From positions 1-42,760 of the forward strand of contig CAZICM010000074.1 in the NCBI GenBank assembly GCA_964537685.1: a DNA stretch of 42,760 bases, given 5' to 3'. A program made the translations under genes and the position numbers. The stretch comes from CAZICM01 sp964537685. GTDB lineage: Bacteria > Myxococcota_A > Polyangia > Polyangiales > Polyangiaceae. Of the stretch, positions 33,123-41,738 are shown in pieces. The first letter of the stretch is position 1; each line of letters begins with the position of its first letter. The notes below the pieces were generated by a model. It was given only the letters and a program-made list of their open reading frames with translations. It searched no databases and was not told the DNA's origin.

Positions 33123-33764
33123 TTAATCAAAAATCGCCCCGATAACGCTAAAAATCCCGCCCACCACATCCACCGCGCCTTCCAATACATCCGCATTACT
33201 CGCCACATCCAGCGCCGCCCCCGCTACTTCAACGCCCACCTCGGCAATATCCACGGCATCGGACAATCCAATCGAATTGGCCGCCTGCTGGGCTCTGGAT
33301 GCGTCCGCGCCCGCGCCTAGCACGGCTGCTCCAGCCACGACCGCCGCGCCCGCACCCACACCCACCGCCGCCGCTCCGGCCGCCTTGCTTTTCCAGGAAA
33401 CTTGCTCAAGGGCTTTAGCAATTCGATGCAGTTCATTCCGGTCATACCATGTGCCGTGCACCCCGCACACATCGATCTCCACACCCGCCGCCGCGACATG
33501 CGTGCGCGCCGTGACTTTTCCACACACCGGACAGCGTACGGGCTCGGACAGAGGCGCCGCGCGCTTGGCGTGGGATGCCACGCGCTCGGACAATAAAATC
33601 GCTTCCTTCGGCATGGCATCCGCTATTTTTTGAGCGCACTTCGCGTTGAGCCACACACCTCCGCACTCCGCGCAGCCGTGCAAAGTGACACCCTCCGCTT
33701 GGCCAATGTAGAGCGCCGCGTTTTCGCACCTCGGACATGAATACGTTGAGACAGCGTGCATCAT
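33123..33764 (-). CDS. Zinc-ribbon (TFIIB-type) protein with Ala/Gly/Val-rich tail
   Basis: The start at 33764 (MMHAVSTY) or the next codon gives about 213 residues; a longer reading to 33824 lacks support. Two zinc ribbons of the zf-TFIIB type are seen: CPRC with CAECGGVWLN, and CPVC with DVCGVHGTWYDRNEL. The C-terminal half is rich in Ala, Gly and Val (about 115-210), low in complexity and partly hydrophobic, and may insert in a membrane or form fibrils. The function of such proteins is unknown. AAGGAAGG lies upstream, but at 14 nt it is farther than usual from the ATG. Convergent with the Cys-rich lipoprotein gene and divergent from the next gene. Confidence 0.82.
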   Translation of the reverse strand: MMHAVSTYSCPRCENAALYIGQAEGVTLHGCAECGGVWLNAKCAQKIADAMPKEAILLSERVASHAKRAAPLSEPVRCPVCGKVTARTHVAAAGVEIDVCGVHGTWYDRNELHRIAKALEQVSWKSKAAGAAAVGVGAGAAVVAGAAVLGAGADASRAQQAANSIGLSDAVDIAEVGVEVAGAALDVASNADVLEGAVDVVGGIFSVIGAIFD

Positions 33765-33880
33765 GGATTCGATTTTTACCTTCCTTCTTGCCGTTCTGGT
33801 AGCCTGCGCGCGGGCGCCGCGCACGGGGCCTGCAACAAGGCGTTTGCACCGCTCATTCCGGCATTTTTTCTAAACAACGA

Positions 33881-34429
33881 ATGCGGCCTAAGCTGTCCTT
33901 AAAAGCCATTGCCATCGCCCTTTGGGGCACCGTAGGCACCTTGATTCTTTTGCTCGAAGCCGTTGTCCGGCTGAGCATGACGGTGGTGTCGATTTTCCGC
34001 GCGCAAACGCCGGGCGCGCTTGAATTTGCCGCGGGTGCTCTATGGACGATGTTGATTACCTATACCGAGGGCTACCGCGCGTTTCAGCAGCGTTTTTCGC
34101 CGCGGGTGGTCGCCCGCTCGATGTATCTGGCTCAGCATGGGCGCCCCTTGCACATTCTGCTCGCGCCTCTGTTCGCCATGGCGCTGATCCACGCCACGCC
34201 GCGAAGATTGATCGCCAATTGGATCATTTTGGCCGGAATTGTCACGATTATCGTATTGGTAAAAATGCTGCCTCCGGTATGGAGGGCCATGGTGGACGCG
34301 GGTGTGGTTTGCGCACTCGCGTGGGGAAGCATTGCGATGGTGATTTATTTGATCCGGGCGATGCGGGGAAATCTGCCGCTAATTCCCTTGGATCTGCCGG
34401 GCCAGGAAGGTTCGAAAAGCATTTTTTAA
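33881..34429 (+). CDS. Small multi-pass membrane protein, uncharacterised
   Basis: A 182-residue protein with about four hydrophobic segments: 8-40, 88-105, 110-130 and 139-160. The loop between the first and second is amphipathic and contains TEGYRAFQQRFSPRVVARSMYLA, of which the GYRAFQ...RFSPRVVAR part looks conserved-family-like. No catalytic motif is visible. It precedes the HAD nucleotidase by 28 bp and may be co-transcribed. It is divergent from the zinc-ribbon gene. No function is proposed. Confidence 0.72.
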   Translation: MRPKLSLKAIAIALWGTVGTLILLLEAVVRLSMTVVSIFRAQTPGALEFAAGALWTMLITYTEGYRAFQQRFSPRVVARSMYLAQHGRPLHILLAPLFAMALIHATPRRLIANWIILAGIVTIIVLVKMLPPVWRAMVDAGVVCALAWGSIAMVIYLIRAMRGNLPLIPLDLPGQEGSKSIF

Positions 34430-34457
34430 TTTGGAATGGCCCGCATAAAACAATGGT

Positions 34458-35933
34458 ATGAATCGTAAAATCGATGAAATAGATCCGCCCCTGCAAGCGC
34501 CTTCGCACAAAAGGGGCCTATTCTGCAACCGCACCTTAAATCTCAAGTCCATCCGCGCCATTGGCTACGACATGGACTACACGCTGATTCATTACCGCGT
34601 GGAAGCCTGGGAACGGCGCGCCTATGAGCATATTCAGAAACGCCTCGCCGAAAAAGGGCTTCCCGTCGAAGGATTTCGCTTCGATCCTCATTTGATCACC
34701 CGGGGACTGATCGTCGACACCGAGCTCGGCAATATCGTCAAGGCCAATCGATTTGGCTATGTAAAGCGCGCTTTTCATGGAACGCGCCCGCTTGAATTCG
34801 ATGCCATGCGCAGGGCCTACGAGCGCACCATTGTCGATTTGGCCAATCCGAGATGGTTTTTTATCAATACCTTCTTTTCGCTCTCCGAGGCTTGTATCTA
34901 TGCTCAGCTCGTCGATGTGCTCGATCAGCGGCGGATCGCCGAGACCATGGGTTATGCCGATTTGTTTTCAAGGGTGCGCGAAAGCGTCGATGAAACCCAT
35001 ATGGAAGGCACGCTGAAGGGCGAGATTATCAATAATCCCGACCAATTCATTGAAATTGATCCCGAGCTTCCCCTAACGCTCTTGGATCAGCAGCGCTCGG
35101 GAAAGAAAATCCTGCTCATTACCAATTCAGAATGGTATTATACCAATTCGATGATGGCCTATGCCTTCGATCCATTTTTGCCCAATGGAATGAGCTACCG
35201 GGATATTTTTGATTTCATTTTGGTGGGAGCCCGCAAGCCCGATTTTTTCTCGCTGAAATTGCCTCTATTTGAAGTGGTGGAGGGCGAAGGGTATTTAAGG
35301 CCCTGGGTGGGGCCGCTGAAAGAGCGGGGATGTTATTGGGGTGGACATGCGGCGCTGCTCGAAAAAAGCCTTGGCATGAGCGGCGATGAAATTCTTTATG
35401 TGGGCGATCATATCTATGGAGATGTGAAAGTGTCCAAGAGCCTTCTGCGCTGGCGTACCGCATTGATTGTGCGGGAAATCGAAGAGGAAATTGAACATGC
35501 CGAAGCTTTGCTCGGGAGCGAGGCGCGTATTGCTTCGCTTATGCAGGAAAAAGAAGCGCTGGAGGGTCAGCATGCCCAGCTTAAGCTGGTTCAGCAGCGG
35601 GCGCGCGAGCATTATGGTCCTCAAACCCGCCTTTCAGAACAGGAAATTCAAATGCGTATGCTCAAAATACGCGATACAATTGGACATCTTGACGATCAAA
35701 TTGCGCCCTTGGCCAAGGCGGCCTCGGAAGCAGGCAATAAAAATTGGGGACTCTTAATGCGGGCGGGCAATGACAAAAGCCATCTGGCGCGGCAAATCGA
35801 GCGTTCGGCCGATATCTATACATCGCGCGTATCCAATTTTTTGCATTACACGCCATTTGCGTTTTTGCGTTCGGTGCGGGGCACGCTTCCCCATGATGCT
35901 CCGCATGACGCAAGAGGCTTGGCCCAGCGCTAA
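34458..35933 (+). CDS. HAD-family 5'-nucleotidase (cN-II-like)
   Basis: A 491-residue enzyme of the HAD-IG/5'-nucleotidase (PF05761-like) family. The catalytic motif is DMDYTL (Asp38, Asp40); the remainder shows ITRGLIVDTELGNIVKANRF, SGKKILLITNSEWYYTN (motif II region) and LYVGDHIYGDV (motif IV with paired acids), all typical of cytosolic purine 5'-nucleotidase relatives. It should remove phosphate from nucleoside 5'-monophosphates, using a phospho-aspartate. A coiled-coil-like insert (about 340-425) follows the motif IV region. Length and motifs are normal for bacterial members. No signal peptide. It ends 20 bp before the next lipoprotein gene. Confidence 0.92.
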   Translation: MNRKIDEIDPPLQAPSHKRGLFCNRTLNLKSIRAIGYDMDYTLIHYRVEAWERRAYEHIQKRLAEKGLPVEGFRFDPHLITRGLIVDTELGNIVKANRFGYVKRAFHGTRPLEFDAMRRAYERTIVDLANPRWFFINTFFSLSEACIYAQLVDVLDQRRIAETMGYADLFSRVRESVDETHMEGTLKGEIINNPDQFIEIDPELPLTLLDQQRSGKKILLITNSEWYYTNSMMAYAFDPFLPNGMSYRDIFDFILVGARKPDFFSLKLPLFEVVEGEGYLRPWVGPLKERGCYWGGHAALLEKSLGMSGDEILYVGDHIYGDVKVSKSLLRWRTALIVREIEEEIEHAEALLGSEARIASLMQEKEALEGQHAQLKLVQQRAREHYGPQTRLSEQEIQMRMLKIRDTIGHLDDQIAPLAKAASEAGNKNWGLLMRAGNDKSHLARQIERSADIYTSRVSNFLHYTPFAFLRSVRGTLPHDAPHDARGLAQR

Positions 35934-35953
35934 AAGCATGCGATCGTCCAGCT

Positions 35954-36658
35954 ATGATGCAGTTTCGATTTCTTTGGATGGCATGGCTGTTGGGCGGGGT
36001 ATGGGCGCTTTCGGGCTGCGGCGGCGAAGATCCTAAGCCTTCCGGTTCGGGCGGCGCGGGCGGCATGGGTGCGGGCAGCTCCAGCAGCACAAGCGGTTCA
36101 AGCGGTGGAACGGCCGGCGGTGGCAGCACGTCGGGCGGCGCGGGCGGCATGGGCGCGGGCGGCATGGGCGCGGGCGGAAGCGGAACGGGAGGCTCGATGC
36201 CAGGCCCGCTTTGCGGCGATGGCATGGTGCAGGGCAATGAAAGCTGCGATGACGGCCAAATCACAATGAATTGCGATACCTATCAAAATGGCGGCGATGG
36301 CAAATGCGTGCCCGCCGGAACATGTTCGCCGGGTTATTTTTTATCGGGAAATCAATGCATTCCCTTGGTGCTGGCCGAACATGTGCATATCGATGTCGAT
36401 AATTTTTGCAATATGAGCGTGATGCCTTTGGAATATACCGTGCCGGCTGGCCAAAAACTAAAATTGTCCTACCATAACCATAGTATGGATTACGCCGTGG
36501 ATGTGTGGCTTCAATACGGCGGAGGATTTTTGGACCTGCAGCAGGGCATGACTTGGAACGATAATTACGAACATTGTTTTGGCCCCGCTCCATCGGAAAA
36601 CTACGCCGATATCACGACGGCCTGCTCCAATTACAAATTAAAAATTCATTGCCTCTAA
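35954..36658 (+). CDS. Gly/Ser-rich lipoprotein with Cys module and conserved His-rich domain
   Basis: A 234-residue lipoprotein (lipobox WALSGC) followed by a long low-complexity Gly/Ser/Ala stretch (about 25-82). A Cys module of the myxobacterial type, CGDGMVQGNESCDDG, lies next. The final roughly 95 residues form one compact domain with HVHIDVDNFC, YTVPAGQKLKLSYHNHS and further aromatic and His residues, which could bind metal. It is not a recognised family. Two adjacent ATG codons (35954 and 35957) are possible starts. The gene sits between the nucleotidase and the helicase gene, 10 bp before the latter, so it may be co-transcribed. Confidence 0.78.
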   Translation: MMQFRFLWMAWLLGGVWALSGCGGEDPKPSGSGGAGGMGAGSSSSTSGSSGGTAGGGSTSGGAGGMGAGGMGAGGSGTGGSMPGPLCGDGMVQGNESCDDGQITMNCDTYQNGGDGKCVPAGTCSPGYFLSGNQCIPLVLAEHVHIDVDNFCNMSVMPLEYTVPAGQKLKLSYHNHSMDYAVDVWLQYGGGFLDLQQGMTWNDNYEHCFGPAPSENYADITTACSNYKLKIHCL

Positions 36659-36668
36659 CCACCATCGA

Positions 36669-39239
36669 ATGGCCCCAATGACCCTTGAATTTCCCCATGA
36701 CGCTCCGCTGTGGCGCAGGCTTCCGCCTCTGGGAACCGCATCGGAAGATCAAATACTCAATCGCTTTCTCGATTATGTGGCCGAGAAGAACCTGGAGCTC
36801 TATCCAGCCCAGGAAGAAGCCATTTTAGAGATTTTGGCGGGTAAAAATTTAATTCTCAATACGCCGACGGGCTCGGGCAAATCGCTGGTGGCGCTCGCGG
36901 CCCATTTTGCGGCGCTTTCGGAAGGGCTCCGCTCTTTTTATACCTGTCCCATCAAAGCCTTGGTGAGCGAAAAATTCTTTTCGCTTTGCCGCGAATTTGG
37001 GCCGGAGCAAGTCGGGATGATTACGGGCGATGCCTCGGTCAATAAAGACGCGCCAATTATATGCTGTACAGCAGAAATTTTATCGAATATGGCGCTCCGG
37101 GAGGGAAAATCGGCCGCCGTCGATTTTGTGATTATGGATGAATTTCATTACTACTCCGATCGGGAGCGCGGGGTGGCCTGGCAGATTCCGCTCTTAACGA
37201 TGCCTCAGGCGACTTTTATTTTAATGTCGGCGACGCTGGGCAAGACCGATTCTTTTGAAAAGGCGCTGACCAAACTCAATGGAAGGCCGACGGCGGTGGT
37301 GCGCTCGGCTCAAAGGCCGGTGCCTCTCGATTTTGAATACCGCGAAATGCCGCTGCACGAGACGGTGCTCGATTTGGTCAAGCAAAAAAGGGCGCCTGTT
37401 TATATTGTGAATTTTACCCAGCGGGCCTGTGCGGAAGAAGCTCAGAATTTAATGAGCATGGACTACTGCACGAAAGAAGAGAAGCGCGCCATTATCGAAG
37501 CCCTGCACGGCAAGCGTTTTGATAGCCCTTATGGAAAGGATATTCAAAAATTTATTAAACATGGGATTGGCCTGCATCACGCTGGTTTGCTTCCCAAATA
37601 CAGGCTTTTGGTCGAGCAGCTCGCCCAGCAGGGTTTATTAAAAATTATTTGCGGCACCGATACTTTAGGCGTGGGTGTGAATATTCCAATCCGAACGGTG
37701 CTGTTTACAAAACTATGCAAATATGACGGAGAAAAAACATCGATTTTATCGGTGAGGGATTTTCAGCAAATCAGCGGGAGGGCTGGGCGCAAAGGCTTTG
37801 ATGACCGGGGAACGGTGGTGATTCAGGCGCCGGAACATGCGATCGAAAATTTAAGGCTGGAGGCCAAGGCGCTTTCCGATCCGGCAAAGAAAAAGAAAAT
37901 TGTAAGGCGCAAGCCGCCCGAAAAAGGCTATGTGCACTGGGATCGCAATGTATTCGAAAGGCTTCGCACGTCGCCTCCCGAAGAGCTGGTGAGCCGCTTT
38001 TCGGTGACGCATGGAATGCTGCTGAATGTGCTGGAACGGCGGGGCGGCGGCTGTAAGGCGATGGTGAAGCTGATCCGCGATTGTCACGATACGCCTTATC
38101 AAAAGCGCGAACATAAAAAGACGGCGCTGTTGCTGTTTCAATCGCTGGTGGGCGCGGGCGTGATCGCAATCACCGATCCGGCCGAAAATGCAGGCCGGAG
38201 GGTGCGCGTGCACGCCGATTTGCAGGAAGACTTTTCAATTCATCACGCGCTTTCGCTCTATTTGCTCGATACGATTAAAAAACTCGATCCCTGGAGCGAA
38301 AGCTATGCGCTCGATTTGCTGACCCTGGCCGAATCCATTCTCGAGAATCCCGATATCATTCTTCAAAAACAGCTCGATAAAGTGAAAACCAAAGTGGTGG
38401 CCGAATTAAAAGCCCAGGGCGTCGAATACGACGATCGCATGGAGCAATTGGCCAAATTGGAGTACCCCAAGCCCAACCGCGAATTTATTTATGAAACATT
38501 CAATGAATTTGCCGCGCATCATCCTTGGGTTGGCGAAAATATAAGGCCCAAATCCATTGCCAGGGATATGTTTGAAACCGGTCAATCCTTTGCTGAATAT
38601 ATTAAAGATTATGGGATTGGAAGGGCGGAAGGCGTATTGCTCCGCTATTTGTCCGATGTTTACCGGGTGCTGGTGCAGACGGTGCCGCTTTCGGCCAAAA
38701 CCGAGCCGGTTTACGATTTAATCGAATATTTTTGGGCCGTTGTGAGGGATGTGGATTCGAGCCTGCTTGATGAGTGGGAAAAGATGCGCAATCCCGAGCA
38801 ATTGCTGCGCGAGCGGGTGTACGGCGAGGTGAAAGCCGCGGAAGCCTTCGATGTGACGAAAAATACCAGAGGCTTTACGATATTGGTACGCAATGCGATG
38901 TTTCAGTTGCTCCGGGCATTTGCATCGCGGGATTACGAGGAGGCGGCCGCTCTGGTTGCAGGAGGAAAACAGGCGTGGACGCCTTTGGAACTGGAAAATG
39001 CAATGGCCGGTTTTTATGAGGAGCACACGGGAATTTTAACGGATCCAGCTTCGAGGGCTCCGGCCAATACGATGATAAAGGATGAAAAGGGCGGAACGCC
39101 CGCGGGTATTTGGGAAGTGACGCAGATTATTTGCGATCCCGAAGGCGATAATGATTGGATTTTAGATTGTTTTATTGATTTGGAAGATTCCAGGGCAGCC
39201 GAAAAACCTGTGATCACATTGCGTAGAATTAGTTCTTGA
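36669..39239 (+). CDS. Ski2-like DExH-box RNA helicase (DUF3516-type)
   Basis: An 856-residue helicase. YPAQEEAI (Q motif), TPTGSGKS (Walker A, 65-72), MDEFH (DExH, about 157-160), LMSATLG (motif III) and QISGRAGRKG (motif VI, about 366-375) are all present, in the order of superfamily 2. The C-terminal 400 residues are helical and match the DUF3516 helicases found in actinobacteria and some other bacteria. The likely role is RNA unwinding in RNA turnover, inferred from the Ski2-like family. It is full length. It starts 10 bp after the lipoprotein gene and is followed by the GST gene after 46 bp. Confidence 0.92.
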   Translation: MAPMTLEFPHDAPLWRRLPPLGTASEDQILNRFLDYVAEKNLELYPAQEEAILEILAGKNLILNTPTGSGKSLVALAAHFAALSEGLRSFYTCPIKALVSEKFFSLCREFGPEQVGMITGDASVNKDAPIICCTAEILSNMALREGKSAAVDFVIMDEFHYYSDRERGVAWQIPLLTMPQATFILMSATLGKTDSFEKALTKLNGRPTAVVRSAQRPVPLDFEYREMPLHETVLDLVKQKRAPVYIVNFTQRACAEEAQNLMSMDYCTKEEKRAIIEALHGKRFDSPYGKDIQKFIKHGIGLHHAGLLPKYRLLVEQLAQQGLLKIICGTDTLGVGVNIPIRTVLFTKLCKYDGEKTSILSVRDFQQISGRAGRKGFDDRGTVVIQAPEHAIENLRLEAKALSDPAKKKKIVRRKPPEKGYVHWDRNVFERLRTSPPEELVSRFSVTHGMLLNVLERRGGGCKAMVKLIRDCHDTPYQKREHKKTALLLFQSLVGAGVIAITDPAENAGRRVRVHADLQEDFSIHHALSLYLLDTIKKLDPWSESYALDLLTLAESILENPDIILQKQLDKVKTKVVAELKAQGVEYDDRMEQLAKLEYPKPNREFIYETFNEFAAHHPWVGENIRPKSIARDMFETGQSFAEYIKDYGIGRAEGVLLRYLSDVYRVLVQTVPLSAKTEPVYDLIEYFWAVVRDVDSSLLDEWEKMRNPEQLLRERVYGEVKAAEAFDVTKNTRGFTILVRNAMFQLLRAFASRDYEEAAALVAGGKQAWTPLELENAMAGFYEEHTGILTDPASRAPANTMIKDEKGGTPAGIWEVTQIICDPEGDNDWILDCFIDLEDSRAAEKPVITLRRISS

Positions 39240-39285
39240 CGGCGTTTGGCGGCGGATCTTTGATGCTTCAGAGGAGGCGCAAGCC

Positions 39286-39927
39286 ATGAAGCTCTTTTTC
39301 TTTCCACTCTCATCGTATTCACAAAAAGTCCTAATGGCGCTGTATGAAAAGAATATCGCGTTTACGCCTGAAATGGTGGCGATTGGCGATCCCGCCGTGC
39401 GCGAGGAATATAAAAAGAATGTGAATCCCTTTGGGAAAATCCCGACGCTGATGCTCGATAATGGCCGGATGATCCCCGAGTCGAGCATTATTATCGAATA
39501 TTTAGAAGGACATTTCGCCGATTCGGGCACGCGCTTGATTTCGGGCGATGTGGATGGGATGAGGCAGATCCGCTTTATGGATCGCTTTTTTGATTTGTAC
39601 ATTAACGATCCAATGCAAAAGATTTTCTTCGATGGCCGGAAGCCCGAGGCGGAGCGCGATCCCCGGGGTGTGGCGGCGGCCAAGGCGACGATGGATATTG
39701 CCTTTGCCCAAGGCGATAAAATCATGGCCGGGCGGGAGTGGGGAGCCGGGGATTCGTTTTCCATGGCGGATTGCGCGGCGGCTCCCGCTTTAAATTATGC
39801 CAGGATGGTGTATCCATTCAATGATTACAAAAATTTGATGGCCTATACAGAGAGATTGTTGGCCAGGCCGAGCTTTGGAAGGGTGCTGAAGGAAGCCGAG
39901 CCGTTTTTTGCGATGTTAAAAGGCTAA
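39286..39927 (+). CDS. Glutathione S-transferase family protein
   Basis: A 213-residue cytoplasmic protein with an N-terminal thioredoxin-like domain (about 1-78: FPLSSYSQKVLMAL at the glutathione site, NPFGKIPTL with the cis-proline, and ESSIIIEYLE for the gamma-glutamyl contact) and an all-helical C-terminal domain (about 90-213) with FSMADCAAAPAL. It should bind glutathione and detoxify electrophiles; the exact class is not resolved. AGGAGG (39272-39277) lies 8 nt ahead of the ATG, one of the best ribosome sites in the window. Its stop shares bases with the convergent glycosyltransferase stop. Confidence 0.92.
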   Translation: MKLFFFPLSSYSQKVLMALYEKNIAFTPEMVAIGDPAVREEYKKNVNPFGKIPTLMLDNGRMIPESSIIIEYLEGHFADSGTRLISGDVDGMRQIRFMDRFFDLYINDPMQKIFFDGRKPEAERDPRGVAAAKATMDIAFAQGDKIMAGREWGAGDSFSMADCAAAPALNYARMVYPFNDYKNLMAYTERLLARPSFGRVLKEAEPFFAMLKG

Positions 39928-40940
39928 GCGGCGCAGATAAATTCTTCGCCTTCCAAAAACCCTCGTTCCAATAGATATTCTCGCACCAAATCGCGGGCTC
40001 CCCGCGCTCCCACCGCGACAACCACCGTGCTTTGGCCCCGTTTTAGCGCGCTTGCATCGCAAATGGGCGCTCCCCGGGCCACGCTGCCTATTTTTTTAGG
40101 ATCGATATCGATAAAGAGCGATGCGCGCACTCCATGGGTTTCCAGCGCCCGCGCAAGTCTTTTTCCTGTTTGGCCCGCTCCCCATAGCGAGATGGGCCGG
40201 TTTTTCGATAAAAGCCATGGAGCTAAATACAATGCCCGCGTTTCGGTGAAGCGTTCGAGGGCATAGCGGGGATCGTAAAAGGTTGCATTGCTTGAATGCT
40301 GTCTCCAATGAAATAAAACCCGGGGAACTTTAGCTATTTGATAGCCATGCGCGTTCAGGCGCAGCCAGCATTCGTAATCTTCGGGAAAGGGGCCTTGGCG
40401 GAATCCTCCGGCGTGTTCCAGCGCGCTTTTTCGGATCATCACCGAGGGATGGCATAGCGGCGATTCGATAAAGATGGCTTTTTGATGGTCTTCAGGAGAT
40501 ATCAAGGCATTTTGCCAAGCGATATAGCGAAGCATTCCTTCGCCGATAGAGGCCGGGCCGAAGAGCTGCACCTGGGTGCCCACAATCCCAAGCCTTGGGT
40601 TTTGTTCCAAGAGCCGAAGCTCGGCGCTTAGCCTTCCAGGCAGGGAAATATCATCCGCATCCATACGGGCAATGTAGGCGCCTCGCGCATGAAGAAGGCC
40701 AAATTGAAGCGCATTGGCAATTCCCCGTTCGGGTGCCGATAGATCGTTTAAACGCGAATCCTGGGCCGCCAGCGCTTGAATAACCAAAGGCCCCGCATCT
40801 GTGGAGTGATCGTTAATCGCCAAGACTTCAAGCGGGATATCGACGTTGGACGGGTCCAAAAGAAGACTGTCCACGGCTTGCCGGATGGTGCTCTCGGCGT
40901 TGCGGTAGGGCATCAGCACCGAGATAATAGGCGCGCCCAC
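39924..40940 (-). CDS. GT2 glycosyltransferase with C-terminal Rossmann-like domain
   Basis: A 338-residue protein starting at GTG 40940, just 3 bp after the stop of the lipoprotein gene. Residues 1-240 are a GT-A fold, GT2 type: SVLMPYRNAESTI, INDHST, and the DxD-like metal site ARMDADDIS (Asp94, Asp96), then HPSVMIRK and EDYECWLR. It should add a sugar from a nucleotide donor to an envelope or surface acceptor. Residues about 250-338 carry ISLWGAGQTGKRLARAL (GxGxxG-like) and FIDIDPKKIG, a small nucleotide-binding-like domain sometimes seen after GT2 domains. The acceptor is not known. No membrane helix. Confidence 0.88.
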   Translation of the reverse strand: MGAPIISVLMPYRNAESTIRQAVDSLLLDPSNVDIPLEVLAINDHSTDAGPLVIQALAAQDSRLNDLSAPERGIANALQFGLLHARGAYIARMDADDISLPGRLSAELRLLEQNPRLGIVGTQVQLFGPASIGEGMLRYIAWQNALISPEDHQKAIFIESPLCHPSVMIRKSALEHAGGFRQGPFPEDYECWLRLNAHGYQIAKVPRVLFHWRQHSSNATFYDPRYALERFTETRALYLAPWLLSKNRPISLWGAGQTGKRLARALETHGVRASLFIDIDPKKIGSVARGAPICDASALKRGQSTVVVAVGARGARDLVREYLLERGFLEGEEFICAA

Positions 40941-40943
40941 GGC

Positions 40944-41705
40944 TTATTTCTTTTTGAATTTCGATAGATGGGTGATATACCAGCGGCCTTGCCAGGATAT
41001 CACGACATGGACATCGAGGGAATAATTGGTTCCTTCGAGTTCATAGCGAAGTTTGCCTCTAAATGAGCGGTAATAGCCGATTTTATTGGCCTCGTCGCCG
41101 GGAGGAACCCATTTGGGCGTTGACCCGAGCTCGAAGCGCTTGAATACAGCGCCCTCCCACGATTTGCGCTTGCGGTGAAGCTTGGCGATGTCGTTGGCGT
41201 AGGTTTTATGAAGCGTTTCCCAGTACTTGCCTGGGTCTTTTACGTCTTTTAATGGGATAAATGGCTCTTTGGGGAACCAGAATGGATCGGCCCGCTCGGG
41301 GGTATTGCTGATAATGGCTTCCCATAGCAATTTAGCCCGCGCCTGTAGCTCATCGGAATCCGCGGGCGGTAAGATCTTATTGTCTTTGGCATAGGGCTGT
41401 TCGGGCTCGCTCCGGGCCGAAGATGCATCGGAACCGGCGTCTTCGCTTGATCCAGCATCCAAAAGCCCAGGCGCTTGAGCATCAGGTCCAGCATCCGAGG
41501 CGCCCCCGGAAGAGGGCAATAAAGCGGGCGGAGCCGCGGAAGCCGAAGGCTTGGACGAGGACGCCACAAGCTTGGATGAAACGCTTGAACTTGAATCGGC
41601 GGCCGGCGCGGCTTCGGTGGATGCGCCGTTGCCAGCGCATCCAAAGAGCAGCGGGATGGATATGAAGATAGGAACTAGAAAGCGATGCAATGCAGGCAAG
41701 ACCAA
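40944..41705 (-). CDS. Lipoprotein with disordered linker and a compact C-terminal domain
   Basis: A 253-residue lipoprotein (lipobox LLFGC) read from TTG at 41705; TTG at 41699 is another choice, and no ATG is in place. Residues about 25-105 are Ser/Ala/Asp/Pro-rich linker. The C-terminal 145 residues form a domain with FWFPKEPFIPLKDV, YWETLHKTYANDIAKLHRK and VVISWQGRWYITHLSKF, which is a conserved-looking, NTF2-like arrangement not assigned to a named family. It precedes the glycosyltransferase by 3 bp and is likely co-transcribed with it. A strongly AT-rich tandem repeat lies just upstream. Confidence 0.7.
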   Translation of the reverse strand: MVLPALHRFLVPIFISIPLLFGCAGNGASTEAAPAADSSSSVSSKLVASSSKPSASAAPPALLPSSGGASDAGPDAQAPGLLDAGSSEDAGSDASSARSEPEQPYAKDNKILPPADSDELQARAKLLWEAIISNTPERADPFWFPKEPFIPLKDVKDPGKYWETLHKTYANDIAKLHRKRKSWEGAVFKRFELGSTPKWVPPGDEANKIGYYRSFRGKLRYELEGTNYSLDVHVVISWQGRWYITHLSKFKKK

Positions 41706-41712
41706 ATCCCAA

Positions 41713-41736
41713 TATTAAAATATTAAAATATTAAAA
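41713..41736. repeat. Three tandem copies of the octamer TATTAAAA
   Basis: Three exact 8-bp units (41713-41720, 41721-41728, 41729-41736) lie between the OmpA-like stop and the lipoprotein TTG start. The block is nearly pure A/T. On the minus strand it contains TAATAT words and could act as a promoter or UP-type element for the lipoprotein and glycosyltransferase genes. Confidence 0.7.
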
Positions 41737-41738
41737 GA

